Below are positions 33,221 through 41,430 of a DNA stretch of 64,000 nt, in pieces (position 1 is the stretch's first letter; each line of letters starts with the position of its first letter). Origin of the DNA: Xiheimicrobium sp033763395 (lineage in GTDB: Bacteria > Myxococcota > Myxococcia > Myxococcales > Myxococcaceae); assembly GCA_033763395.1 (NCBI GenBank), contig JANRKQ010000173.1:1-64000 (forward strand). The letters are read 5' to 3'. Position numbers and translations under genes: made by a program. A model generated the notes under the pieces. The model saw only the letters and a list, made by a program, of their open reading frames with translations. It searched no databases and was not told the origin of the DNA.

Positions 33221-34663
33221 TCAGCGGCCCACGCTCATCGGCGACAGGAACCGCACCACCTGCCGCTTCGTGGTGCCCGAGTACGAGTCGGTGATCTCCA
33301 TCGTCAGCTCGAGCGGGCCCTTCACGTGCTCGCGATCGATGGTCACCATCACCGGCACGCGCTGATCGGTCAACGAGGCGAGCTCGACGTCGGGCGTGCC
33401 GATAGAGACCTCGGCCGGCACCGGGGCCGTGATGGCGAGGTGGAAGCGCGAGGGCTCGGGGTTCTTGTTGAAGAGGTGCACCTCGAAGGGGTTTCGAATC
33501 TTCGAGCCGTCCATCACGAAGGGGTTCGAGCCCTTCGTGCGAATGACGTTCGACTCGAAGGGCGTGCGGGTGGCCAGCGAGAAGCCCAGCGTGCCCACCG
33601 AGAGCAGCATGAGCGCGGTGTAGACCATCAGCCGTGGACGCCACGTGCGCCGGGCCTGCCCGAGGAGCTCGTTGTGCGAGGCGAAGCCGATCAGCTCCGG
33701 CGGCCGCTTCAGCTTGTGCATCACGTCATCGCAGGCGTCGACGCACTGTAGGCACGCGAGGCACTCCATCTGCATGCCGTTGCGAATGTCGATGCCCGTG
33801 GGGCACACCGCGACGCACCGGTTGCAGTCGACGCAGTCACCCTTCGGCGCCAGCGAGGGCGCCTTCGCCACCTTGCCGCGCGGCTCTCCGCGCTTCTCGA
33901 AGTACGACACCGTCACGCTGTCCTTGTCGTGCAGCACCGACTGGAGCCGGCCGTACGGGCACAGCACCACGCAGAACTGCTCGCGGAACCAGGTGAAGTT
34001 GAACATGAGGACCGCGGTGAACCCCATGACGAGGAGGAAGGCCTCCATGTGAAGGGCCGGGCCCTCGGTGATCATCGCGAGGAACTCGCGCGGGCCCACG
34101 AAGATCGCGGCGGCGGCGTGGGCGATGTTGAGCGAGACGAAGAGGTAGGTGGCGTACTTCGCCGCCCGCAGGGCCACCTTCTTCGCCGTCCACGGCGCGG
34201 CGTCGAGCTTGATTCGCTGCTCGCGCCCACCCTCGAAGAAGCGCTCGATGGGCCGGTAGACGCCCTCGAGGAACACCGTCTGCGGGCACGCCCAGCCGCA
34301 CCACACGCGCCCCTTCCAGGCCGTCACGGCCAGCAGGCCGAAGACGAAGGTGAGCGCGAAGAGCAGCACCATCCAGAAGTCCTGGGCGTTGAAGGTGTTG
34401 CCGAAGAGGTAGAACCGCCGCGCCGCGACGTCGAGCTGAATGGCCGGCTTGCCGCCGATGGTGACGAGGGGCGTGACGACGTAGAACGCCACCAGCACGG
34501 CGAAGACGACGCGCCGCCGGGTGAGCCACTTCCCCTTCACGTCGGCCGGGTGCATCTTGATGCGCGAGCCGTCTCGCTTCATCGTGCCGAGGATCGACGC
34601 GGGCGCGTGCACGGGCAGCGGCACGTTCTCGGGAGGCGGCGGGGTCGAGGTGGAAGGCGTCAT
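33221..34663 (-). CDS. ccoG: Cytochrome c oxidase accessory protein CcoG (FixG/RdxA family)
   Basis: A 480-residue polytopic membrane protein. After a Pro-rich N-terminus come several membrane spans (RVVFAVLVAFYVVTPLVTI, MVLLFALTFVFGLLAV) and the WCGWACPQTVF motif. The ferredoxin-like part holds CVDCNRCVAVCPTGIDI and CLACLQCVDAC, which can bind two [4Fe-4S] clusters, and the C-terminus is an Ig-like periplasmic domain. CcoG helps supply copper for cbb3 oxidase assembly (cupric-ion reduction has been proposed for the family). It lies after the ccoP gene, separated by a strong intrinsic terminator, so it probably has its own promoter. The start is at the ATG at 34663; a longer frame to 34747 would overlap the terminator stem. 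Confidence 0.93.
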   Translation of the reverse strand: MTPSTSTPPPPENVPLPVHAPASILGTMKRDGSRIKMHPADVKGKWLTRRRVVFAVLVAFYVVTPLVTIGGKPAIQLDVAARRFYLFGNTFNAQDFWMVLLFALTFVFGLLAVTAWKGRVWCGWACPQTVFLEGVYRPIERFFEGGREQRIKLDAAPWTAKKVALRAAKYATYLFVSLNIAHAAAAIFVGPREFLAMITEGPALHMEAFLLVMGFTAVLMFNFTWFREQFCVVLCPYGRLQSVLHDKDSVTVSYFEKRGEPRGKVAKAPSLAPKGDCVDCNRCVAVCPTGIDIRNGMQMECLACLQCVDACDDVMHKLKRPPELIGFASHNELLGQARRTWRPRLMVYTALMLLSVGTLGFSLATRTPFESNVIRTKGSNPFVMDGSKIRNPFEVHLFNKNPEPSRFHLAITAPVPAEVSIGTPDVELASLTDQRVPVMVTIDREHVKGPLELTMEITDSYSGTTKRQVVRFLSPMSVGR

Positions 34664-34740
34664 GGAGGGCCCTGGAGTGAGGTGAATCGACGTCGAGATG
34701 CGCGCGGCGACGCAGAGGGTTCTCGGCCGGGCGACCGCTG

Positions 34741-34793
34741 AAAACACGACGAGCGCACGGGGCGATCAGCACGCCTCCCTCGTGCGCTCGTCG
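34741..34793 (-). terminator. Intrinsic terminator after ccoP
   Basis: Read on the minus strand, a perfect 13-bp stem (CGACGAGCGCACG pairing at 34793-34781 and 34759-34747) with a 21-nt loop is followed by TGTTTT (34746-34741). It lies 36 nt past the ccoP stop and before ccoG, so it should end or attenuate the ccoI-S-NO-Q-P transcript. Confidence 0.75.
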
Positions 34794-34828
34794 ACCGGCT
34801 CCGCGAGAGGCCGGGCCCTGCTGGTGGG

Positions 34829-35371
34829 TCAATCGACCGGCTGGCCCTGGGGCTCCTTGCCCGGCAGGTTCTTGCCCTTGAGCGACAGCACGTACGCCGT
34901 CACCTTGCGGGCCTTGTCGTCACCGATGACCGCACCCCACGCCGGCATGCCCTTGTCCGCGTAGCCGTCGGCGATGGACTTGAGCACGTCCTTGCCGCTG
35001 GCCCCGTGGATCCAGAACTTGTCGGTGAGGTTGGGGCCGACGAGCCCCTCGGCGTTCTGCCCATGGCACGAGGCGCAGGTCGTCTTGAAGACGTTCTGCC
35101 CCTCGGTGACGGCGTCGGCGTTCTGCACCAGCGCCGACAGCGCCTCTTCCGACGTCGGGTTCGCCAGCGCGCGCGACTTCTTCAGCGCTTCGACGTCGGC
35201 CCGGTACACCTCGGGCGGGTTCTGGAAGGTGTCCGTGGTGTGGAACGCCAGCCAGTAGCCGAAGGCGAACAACATGGAGCCGAACAGAATGGCCAGCCAC
35301 CAGTTCGGCAGGTGATTGTCCTCTTCGAGAATGTCGTCGTACTTCCGCAAACCATTGGGGTCGGCACTCAC
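34829..35371 (-). CDS. ccoP: cbb3-type cytochrome c oxidase subunit III, short mono-heme CcoP
   Basis: A 180-residue protein with an N-terminal CcoP-type region (NHLPNWWLAILFGSMLFAFGYWL, one membrane span) and one c-type heme site, CASCH at 99-103, with Met142 as a likely axial ligand. Usual CcoP proteins are near 300 residues with two hemes, so this is the reduced mono-heme form. It passes electrons from the cytochrome pool to the CcoO heme. The GTG start overlaps the ccoQ stop by 4 nt (GTGA). It is the last gene before the terminator. Confidence 0.93.
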   Translation of the reverse strand: MSADPNGLRKYDDILEEDNHLPNWWLAILFGSMLFAFGYWLAFHTTDTFQNPPEVYRADVEALKKSRALANPTSEEALSALVQNADAVTEGQNVFKTTCASCHGQNAEGLVGPNLTDKFWIHGASGKDVLKSIADGYADKGMPAWGAVIGDDKARKVTAYVLSLKGKNLPGKEPQGQPVD

Positions 35372-35550
35372 GGCTTCACCTCCGTCGAAGACTCATCGTT
35401 GAGCGGGAGCGTCGCGAGCGGCTCGAAGTCGCTCTGGCGCTTGTAGAAGAACGTCCGGGCCAGCATCAGCAGGAAGGCGGTGACGAAGACGCCCATCGCG
35501 AACAGCGGCAGCGTCACCGACTCCATGTTGGCGAAGAACTGTTTGTACAT
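35368..35550 (-). CDS. ccoQ: cbb3-type oxidase small subunit CcoQ/FixQ-like
   Basis: A 60-residue protein with one membrane span (LPLFAMGVFVTAFLLMLARTFFY) followed by a charged tail. Size, topology and position between ccoNO and ccoP identify it as the CcoQ/FixQ stabilising subunit. It overlaps ccoP by 4 nt and starts 7 nt after ccoNO ends. Confidence 0.88.
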   Translation of the reverse strand: MYKQFFANMESVTLPLFAMGVFVTAFLLMLARTFFYKRQSDFEPLATLPLNDESSTEVKP

Positions 35551-35557
35551 GGTGGCC

Positions 35558-37942
35558 TCAGATGCCTCCGCCGGTGGTGGCGGGCTCGGCGGCGGGGGCT
35601 GACGGGGCCTCGGCCGGCGGCGCGGCCTCGGTCGTCTTCACCTCGTCGGTGCCGTACTTCACGCCCTGGTCGCGGCCGAGCCGCTGCAGGTACGAGATGA
35701 GCGCCACCATCTCGCTGTCGGCGGCCACGGTGACGCCCTGGGTCGCGAGATCCTTCGCGATGGCCTCACCCTGCAGCTTCTGATCGGTCTTCGCGGTGGC
35801 GATCTGATCGCCCGTGTAGGGCACGCCGAGCGTCGTCATGAGCTCGAGCTTCTTCACGCCGAGGTCGACGTCGATGCGGCCATCGGCGAGCCACGCGTAC
35901 GAGGGCATGTTCGAGCCCGCGCTGGTGGCCCGCGGATCCATCAGGTGGGTGTAGTGCCAGAGGTTCGGGTAGCGGCCGCCGATGCGGTGCAGATCCGGCC
36001 CGGTGCGCTTGGAGCCCCACTGGAAGGGGTGGTCGTAGATGAACTCCTCGGCGCGGGAGGCCTCGCCGTAGCGCTGGAACTCCTGGATCATCGGGCGCAC
36101 CATCTGCGAGTGGCAGACGTAGCAACCCTCGCGGGTGTAGACGTCGCGGCCCTGGAGCTCGAGCGCGGTGTATGGCTTTTGCGCGCTCCCCGTCTCCGGC
36201 ACCGCCTGCTTGACGAAGATCGTCGGGAGCAGCTCGGCCACGCCGCCGATGAGCACCGAGACGAGCACGAGCACCGTGAAGGCCAGGGGCCGACGCTCGA
36301 TGATGCCGAACCACGACGGCTTGCCCGCGGCGCGCTCGCGCTTGTTGATGACGTACGCCGCCTCGCCGACGACGAGCACCGCGATGGCGAGGACGACGGC
36401 GGGAACGAGCGGCACGAAGACGAAGGCGACCGCGGCGCCGAAGCCCACCACGCTGAACCACAGCGGGCGGCCCGCGACGACGTCGACGATGGAGCCGGCC
36501 TCGGGGTCGGCCTTCGCGGCCTCGGCCACGACGACCTCGGTGCTGGCGACGACGGCCTGCTTGCCCGACATCGTCTTGAGCAGGTTCCAGATCATCAGCA
36601 CGAAGCCGGTGAGGTACATGACGCCGCCCAGGAAGCGGACGATGTACATGGGGCGAATCGCGAGCAGCGTCTCGGTGAACGAGGTGTAGACGAGCGTGCC
36701 GTCGGGGTTGGTGGCGCGCCACATGAGGCCCTGGTTCACACCAGAGATCCACATCGACACCATGTAGAGAACGATGCCGATGGTGGCGATCCAGAAGTGG
36801 GCGTCAGCGGCCTTCTTCGAGGCGAGCTGGGTGCCGTACATCCGGGGAACGAGCCAGTAGAACATGCCGGCCGCCATCAGGCCGTTCCAGCCGAGCGCGC
36901 CGCCGTGCGCGTGCCCGACGATCCAGTCGGTGTAGTGCGCGAGCGCCGAGACGGACTTGATCGAGAGCAGCGGGCCCTCGAAGGTCGACATGCCGTAGAA
37001 GGTGACGCCAGCGACGAAGAACTTCAGCACCGGCTCCTCGCGCACCTTGTTCCAGGCGCCGCGCAGCGTGAGCAGGCCGTTGAGCATGCCGCCCCACGAC
37101 GGCGCCCACAGCATCAACGAGAAGAGCATGCCCAGCGACTGCGCCCAGTCCGGCAGCGCGGTGTAGAGCAGGTGGTGCGGGCCGGCCCAGATGTACATGA
37201 ACACCAGCGACCAGAAGTGCACGATGGACAGCCGGTACGAGTAGACCGGCCGCTCCGCCGCCTTCGGCATGAAGTAGTACATGATGCCGAGGATGGGCGT
37301 GGTGAGGAAGAAGGCGACGGCGTTGTGGCCGTACCACCACTGCACCAGGGCGTCCTGCACGCCCGAGAAGACCGAGTAGCTCTTGAACGCGGTGAGCGGC
37401 AGCGCGAGCGAGTTGACGATGTGCAGCACCGCCACCGTGATGATGGTCGCGATGTAGAACCACAAGGCGACGTAGAGGTGCTTCTCGTTCCGCTTCGCCA
37501 GCGTCCAGAAGAAGTTGATGGCGAACACCACCCAGATGGCCGCGATGGCGAGATCGATGGGCCACTCGAGCTCGGCGTACTCCTTCGACGTGGTGATGCC
37601 GAGGGGCAGCGTGATGGCGGCGGCGACGATGATGAGCTGCCACCCCCAGAAGTGGATGTTCGAGAGCAGGTCTGACGCCATGCGCGCGCGCGTGAGCCGC
37701 TGCGTCGAGTAGTACACGCCGGCGAACATCATGTTGCCGACGAACGCGAAGATGACGGCGTTCGTGTGCAGCGGGCGCAGGCGCGAGAAGGTGGTGTACG
37801 GAATGCCGAAGTTCATCTGCCACCAGGCGAGCTGGCTGGCGATGAGCACTCCGACGAGAAGGCCGACGGCCCCGAACAAGACGGACGCGAAGATGAACTT
37901 CCGGACGATCGCGTCGTCGTACTCGATGCGTTGGGTCTGCAT
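35558..37942 (-). CDS. ccoNO: Fused cbb3-type cytochrome c oxidase subunits I and II (CcoNO)
   Basis: A 794-residue fusion. Residues 1 to about 460 are CcoN, the heme-copper catalytic subunit, with 12 or so membrane spans and ligand candidates His59, His206 (WWYGHNAVAFF), His256/257 (AGPHHLLY) and His344/346 (VGHAHGG). After a linker with extra spans (about 495-530 and 553-575) comes CcoO, a mono-heme cytochrome c domain with CYVCH at 607-611 and Met in GSNMPSY. CcoN and CcoO are separate in most proteobacteria. The enzyme reduces oxygen with high affinity at the inner membrane and pumps protons. The ATG overlaps ccoS by 1 nt (TGATG). Confidence 0.96.
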   Translation of the reverse strand: MQTQRIEYDDAIVRKFIFASVLFGAVGLLVGVLIASQLAWWQMNFGIPYTTFSRLRPLHTNAVIFAFVGNMMFAGVYYSTQRLTRARMASDLLSNIHFWGWQLIIVAAAITLPLGITTSKEYAELEWPIDLAIAAIWVVFAINFFWTLAKRNEKHLYVALWFYIATIITVAVLHIVNSLALPLTAFKSYSVFSGVQDALVQWWYGHNAVAFFLTTPILGIMYYFMPKAAERPVYSYRLSIVHFWSLVFMYIWAGPHHLLYTALPDWAQSLGMLFSLMLWAPSWGGMLNGLLTLRGAWNKVREEPVLKFFVAGVTFYGMSTFEGPLLSIKSVSALAHYTDWIVGHAHGGALGWNGLMAAGMFYWLVPRMYGTQLASKKAADAHFWIATIGIVLYMVSMWISGVNQGLMWRATNPDGTLVYTSFTETLLAIRPMYIVRFLGGVMYLTGFVLMIWNLLKTMSGKQAVVASTEVVVAEAAKADPEAGSIVDVVAGRPLWFSVVGFGAAVAFVFVPLVPAVVLAIAVLVVGEAAYVINKRERAAGKPSWFGIIERRPLAFTVLVLVSVLIGGVAELLPTIFVKQAVPETGSAQKPYTALELQGRDVYTREGCYVCHSQMVRPMIQEFQRYGEASRAEEFIYDHPFQWGSKRTGPDLHRIGGRYPNLWHYTHLMDPRATSAGSNMPSYAWLADGRIDVDLGVKKLELMTTLGVPYTGDQIATAKTDQKLQGEAIAKDLATQGVTVAADSEMVALISYLQRLGRDQGVKYGTDEVKTTEAAPPAEAPSAPAAEPATTGGGI

Positions 37943-38148
37943 CAGATGGACTCCTGGTTGGACTGCGTTGACGGACGAGGTGCGGGGGCGACGGCAGCGG
38001 GCGGCGAGACCCGGTCGTCTTCGAGCGGCTTCAGCGACAGCCGGTCGGCGTGCTCGAAGGTGCGGGACTTCACCGTGAAGACGAACAGCACGACGGAGCC
38101 CGCCACCAGCATCAGGCTGACGAAGACCTGCAGAATCATCACGTTCAT
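37942..38148 (-). CDS. ccoS: cbb3 oxidase maturation protein CcoS
   Basis: A 68-residue protein with one N-terminal membrane span (MILQVFVSLMLVAGSVVLFVF) and a short Pro-rich tail. Size, topology and place between ccoI and ccoNO match CcoS, needed for cofactor insertion into cbb3 oxidases. It overlaps ccoI by 4 nt and ccoNO by 1 nt. Confidence 0.88.
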   Translation of the reverse strand: MNVMILQVFVSLMLVAGSVVLFVFTVKSRTFEHADRLSLKPLEDDRVSPPAAVAPAPRPSTQSNQESI

Positions 38149-40580
38149 GGGTTCGCTCCGACGAGGCGCGAGTTCTGCGTCATGGCTTCGTCATGTGCAG
38201 GTGTTGCGCGACGCCACGCGCGGAGCCCCATGATGGTGATCAAGATGAGGGTGATCGTGCTCGCCGGCATCGTGATGGCCGCCAGCAGCGGCGACATCTT
38301 CCCGAACAAAGCCAGCACGATGGCGAAGGCGTTGTAGGTGACGCTGATGGTGAGCACCCGGTTCACGACGGCGCGCAGATGCGCGGCGCGTGCCAGCGAC
38401 TGCTTGATGGGCGCGAGGCCTTCACCGACGAGGAAGAAGTCGCTGCGGCCGGGCATCACGGGCCTGTCGATGGCTGGCGTGCCGGCGATCAAGGCGCGCT
38501 CGAAGGCGAGCGAGTCGTTCACGCCATCACCGAGGTAGAGCGTGTCGTTCTCGTCGAGCCGCGCGACCGCCTCGGCCTTCGCTTCGGGCTTGAGGCCGCC
38601 CTGCGCGTGCGAGGCCGGTACGCCAAGCGTCTCGGCCATCGCGGCGACCTTCGACGGCTCGTCACCGCTGATGAGCCACACGCCGAAGCCCTGCTGCTGC
38701 AGCCCCTCGAGCTCGCGGCGCGCGTCGGAGCGCAGCGCCTCGCGGGTGAGGAAGCGTGCCACCTCGACGCCGTCTCGCGAGAGCACCGCGCCCGCGCCCC
38801 CGGTGGCCACGGCCCACGACGGCCGGCCGAGCCGCCACAGGCCATCAACGCGGCGCCACTCAAGGCCCTGGCCCTGCACCTCGGCGACCGACGCGCTGAC
38901 GTCGTACCGCGCGCCACGGCCCTCGAGCGCCCGGCTGACACAGCCGCTCACGGGGTGACTCGACCGCGCGGCCAGGTTGTAGGCGACGTCGCGCGCCTCG
39001 GGCGACAGCCCCTCCACCACCGACGGGTCGACCAGCTCGAGCCGCCCCAGCGTCAGCGTACCTGTCTTGTCGAACAGCACCTTCTTCACCTTGACGAGCC
39101 GGTCCAGGAGGTCGGCCGAGCGCACGTAGAAGCCGGCGCGCCGCAGGTGCGTCTGGGTGATCTCGTACGCGAGCGGAATCGCGATGCCGATCGCGCACGG
39201 ACAGGTGATGACGAGCAGCGACGCCGCGACGTTGACGGCCTCGTCGAAGCTCGAGGGCAGCCACGCGAGGAACCCGCCTGCCGCCACGAGCAGCACCTTG
39301 ACGACCCACTTGCGCGCGACGTCGTTCCACAGCTGCTGGTGCCCGGCCGCTCGCCCCTCGCGCGACACCGGCTGGCGGAGCAGCTGAACGAGCGGCGACT
39401 GGGTGAAGTCCGTGCGCGCCGCGACGTGAAAGGCCGCGCGCCCGGCGTTGAAGCTCCCGGCCGGCACCTCGGCGCCGCGGGACAGCAGCCGCGGCTTCGA
39501 CTCGCCGGTGATCCAGTCGGTGCTCACGTGCGCCGCCTCGTCGAGGAGCGTCGCGTCGACGGGCACCACGTCACCCGGCGCGACCAGGAGCACGTCGCGC
39601 TCCACCACCTTCGGCGCCTTCGTCGGCACCAGCCGCTCGCCCACCACCTTGCGCACCACCAGCCCCTCGGCGCCGTCGTCGTCCAGCAGGAAGCGGCGGT
39701 TCCGCTCGAGCAGCCGCTCCTGGAGGAAGCGCCCGAGCAGCATGAGGGTGATGAAGGTGTTGAGCGTGTCGAAGAAGGTGAGATCGCCGCGGCCGGTGCG
39801 CAGCTGCACCAGCGACATGCCGTAGACGAGCACGATGCCCATCGCGATCGGCAGGTCGAGGTGCAGCATGCCCGTCTTGAGGCCCTTCACCGCGGCCTTG
39901 AAGAACGGCCAGCCGCCGACGAAGACCGTCACCGACGAGAGCGCGAACGACAGCCAGGTGAAGAGCTCGAAGATGCCCTCGGGGTCGGGCACGAGCCCGA
40001 AATAGAAGCTCACCGAGAAGAGCATCACGTTGTTGGTGATGGCCGCCGACAGCCCGAGCCGGAGCGGCAGATCGATCGACTTCTTCGACGCCTCCTTGCG
40101 GGCCGGGCCGAACTGGTAGCCGAAGCCCTCGACGTCCTTCACCCAGCGCTCGAGGTTGGTGACGCCGGGGTTGAACGCCAGGCGCACCTGCCCCAGCGCC
40201 GGGTTGACGGTGATGTCCGCCGCGCCGGGCTGCCGCGCGAAGGTCTCGTTCATCAGCCACACGCAGGCCGCGCAGTGAATGCCCTGCACGTCGAGGTTCA
40301 GCGTGCACAGCTCGCCTTGCGCCTGCGCCTTCGCCTGCTCGACGAGCGGCTCGAGCCACGTGTGCGAGCGCACCGCCGGCGCCTCGGCCACCGGCGTCAC
40401 GTCGCCGCGCGCGAGCTCGTAGTAGCGGCCCAGGCCCTGCTCGAGCAGCAAATCGTGCACGGCCTCACACCCATGGCAGCAGAAGCGCGCATTGCTTGCG
40501 TCGGCAGGGACCGGGCTCTTGCAGTGCTGGCAGGTGCCATCGGGTGCAGCGACGACGGGTTGGCGCGGGGGTGCAGTCAC
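38145..40580 (-). CDS. ccoI: Copper-exporting P1B-type ATPase for cbb3 assembly (CcoI/FixI)
   Basis: An 811-residue heavy-metal P-type ATPase. The N-terminus has a Cys-rich metal site (CQHCKSP, CCHGCEAVH) typical of CcoI/FixI, then an HMA-type site GIHCAACVW. Transport motifs are TCPCAIGIAIPL (the CPC motif in the sixth helix), DKTGTLTLG (phosphorylated Asp) and GDGVNDSLA. CcoI moves copper across the inner membrane for the CuB centre of cbb3 oxidase. The first in-frame starts are far upstream and give low-quality sequence, so I place it at the GTG at 40580, just before TAPPRQPVV. It heads the operon and diverges from the TauE/SafE gene. Confidence 0.93.
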   Translation of the reverse strand: MTAPPRQPVVAAPDGTCQHCKSPVPADASNARFCCHGCEAVHDLLLEQGLGRYYELARGDVTPVAEAPAVRSHTWLEPLVEQAKAQAQGELCTLNLDVQGIHCAACVWLMNETFARQPGAADITVNPALGQVRLAFNPGVTNLERWVKDVEGFGYQFGPARKEASKKSIDLPLRLGLSAAITNNVMLFSVSFYFGLVPDPEGIFELFTWLSFALSSVTVFVGGWPFFKAAVKGLKTGMLHLDLPIAMGIVLVYGMSLVQLRTGRGDLTFFDTLNTFITLMLLGRFLQERLLERNRRFLLDDDGAEGLVVRKVVGERLVPTKAPKVVERDVLLVAPGDVVPVDATLLDEAAHVSTDWITGESKPRLLSRGAEVPAGSFNAGRAAFHVAARTDFTQSPLVQLLRQPVSREGRAAGHQQLWNDVARKWVVKVLLVAAGGFLAWLPSSFDEAVNVAASLLVITCPCAIGIAIPLAYEITQTHLRRAGFYVRSADLLDRLVKVKKVLFDKTGTLTLGRLELVDPSVVEGLSPEARDVAYNLAARSSHPVSGCVSRALEGRGARYDVSASVAEVQGQGLEWRRVDGLWRLGRPSWAVATGGAGAVLSRDGVEVARFLTREALRSDARRELEGLQQQGFGVWLISGDEPSKVAAMAETLGVPASHAQGGLKPEAKAEAVARLDENDTLYLGDGVNDSLAFERALIAGTPAIDRPVMPGRSDFFLVGEGLAPIKQSLARAAHLRAVVNRVLTISVTYNAFAIVLALFGKMSPLLAAITMPASTITLILITIMGLRAWRRATPAHDEAMTQNSRLVGANP

Positions 40581-40640
40581 GATGACGCGCGGAAGTTGCA
40601 CCCGGCATGCCCGTTGAACGCACCGGCGCCCGTGGACGCG

Positions 40641-41306
40641 ATGACCTCCCCGCTCGTCATCGCCGGCGCGTCGAGCGCGCTGGTGGCCGGCGCAACCGGC
40701 AGCCTGCACTGCGCGCTCATGTGTGGCCCGCTGGCCTGCGCGGGCGTGCCGCAGGGGCCCGGCCGTCGCGCGGCGATGGTGGCGTGGAACGTCGGTCGAC
40801 TCAGCGGCTACGTGGCCGTAGGGCTCTTGCTCGGCAGCGTCGGCGTCGGCATCGCCCGGGCCCTCTCGGTCTCGGTGCAGCCGTACCTGCCCTGGGTGAT
40901 GGCGGCCGGCCTCATCGCGACGGCGCTCGAGCTGGGCAAGCACCTGCGGCCGCTCCCGGTCGTGCGCTCGATCTCCCGCGCGCTCGTGCGCGCCTCGGGC
41001 CGCCTCGACCCGACCCGCCGCAGCTTCGTGATGGGGCTCGCCACGCCCTTCCTCCCCTGCGGCCTGCTCTACGGCGTCTTCCTCGCCGCCATCGCGACGG
41101 GCAGCCCGCTGGGAGGCGCCTCGCTCCTCGGCGCGTTCGCCCTGGGCGCCATCCCCGCGCTCGCCACCGTGCAGGCCGGCTCAGGGCTGGCGACGCGCTG
41201 GCCGAGCGTGACCTGGGCGCTCCGAAAGGCCGTGCCGCTCTTCGCCGCCGGCGTGCTCATCTACCGGGCCGTGCTCGCGAGCACCCAGGGCCCCGACTGC
41301 CACTGA
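40641..41306 (+). CDS. TauE/SafE-family (COG2836-type) membrane transporter
   Basis: A 221-residue membrane protein with about six spans. It carries the family signature ATGSLHCALMCGPLACAG near the N-terminus and a second half with ATPFLPCGLLYGVFLAA. Proteins of this group (sulfite exporter TauE/SafE, also related to DsbD/CcdA) are regularly encoded beside ccoGHIS and are thought to help copper handling or redox supply during cbb3 assembly. It diverges from ccoI with 60 nt between. The ATG at 40641 is my choice; a GTG at 40632 is possible. Confidence 0.85.
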   Translation: MTSPLVIAGASSALVAGATGSLHCALMCGPLACAGVPQGPGRRAAMVAWNVGRLSGYVAVGLLLGSVGVGIARALSVSVQPYLPWVMAAGLIATALELGKHLRPLPVVRSISRALVRASGRLDPTRRSFVMGLATPFLPCGLLYGVFLAAIATGSPLGGASLLGAFALGAIPALATVQAGSGLATRWPSVTWALRKAVPLFAAGVLIYRAVLASTQGPDCH

Positions 41307-41411
41307 TGCACACATTGCCCGACGCCTGCATCGGCCGGGTGTGCGGCCAACACCTCCAGATCCCATGGGAGCGCCGACGTCTGCATGGGCGACCCCTGCG
41401 GGCCAGCCCGC

Positions 41412-41417
41412 TAGAGT
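41412..41417 (+). promoter_or_regulatory. Putative -10 element, zinc-finger kinase gene
   Basis: TAGAGT lies 13 nt before the ATG at 41431, and there is no Shine-Dalgarno sequence. Expected +1 would leave a leader of only a few nucleotides. No -35 hexamer is evident. Confidence 0.4.
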
Positions 41418-41430
41418 CGCGCTCGGCTCC

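Noticed and set aside
34664..34828. A ccoH gene between ccoP and ccoG
   Set aside because: The 165-nt gap holds only the terminator hairpin and no frame with a FixH-like membrane span.
35945..37675. A 576-codon plus-strand frame
   Set aside because: It is fully antisense to ccoNO; repetitive His/Arg/Glu translation marks a shadow.
38193..40640. A long plus-strand frame joined to the TauE/SafE gene
   Set aside because: It is antisense to ccoI, and only the part after the ATG at 40641 makes sense. The rest has no domain.
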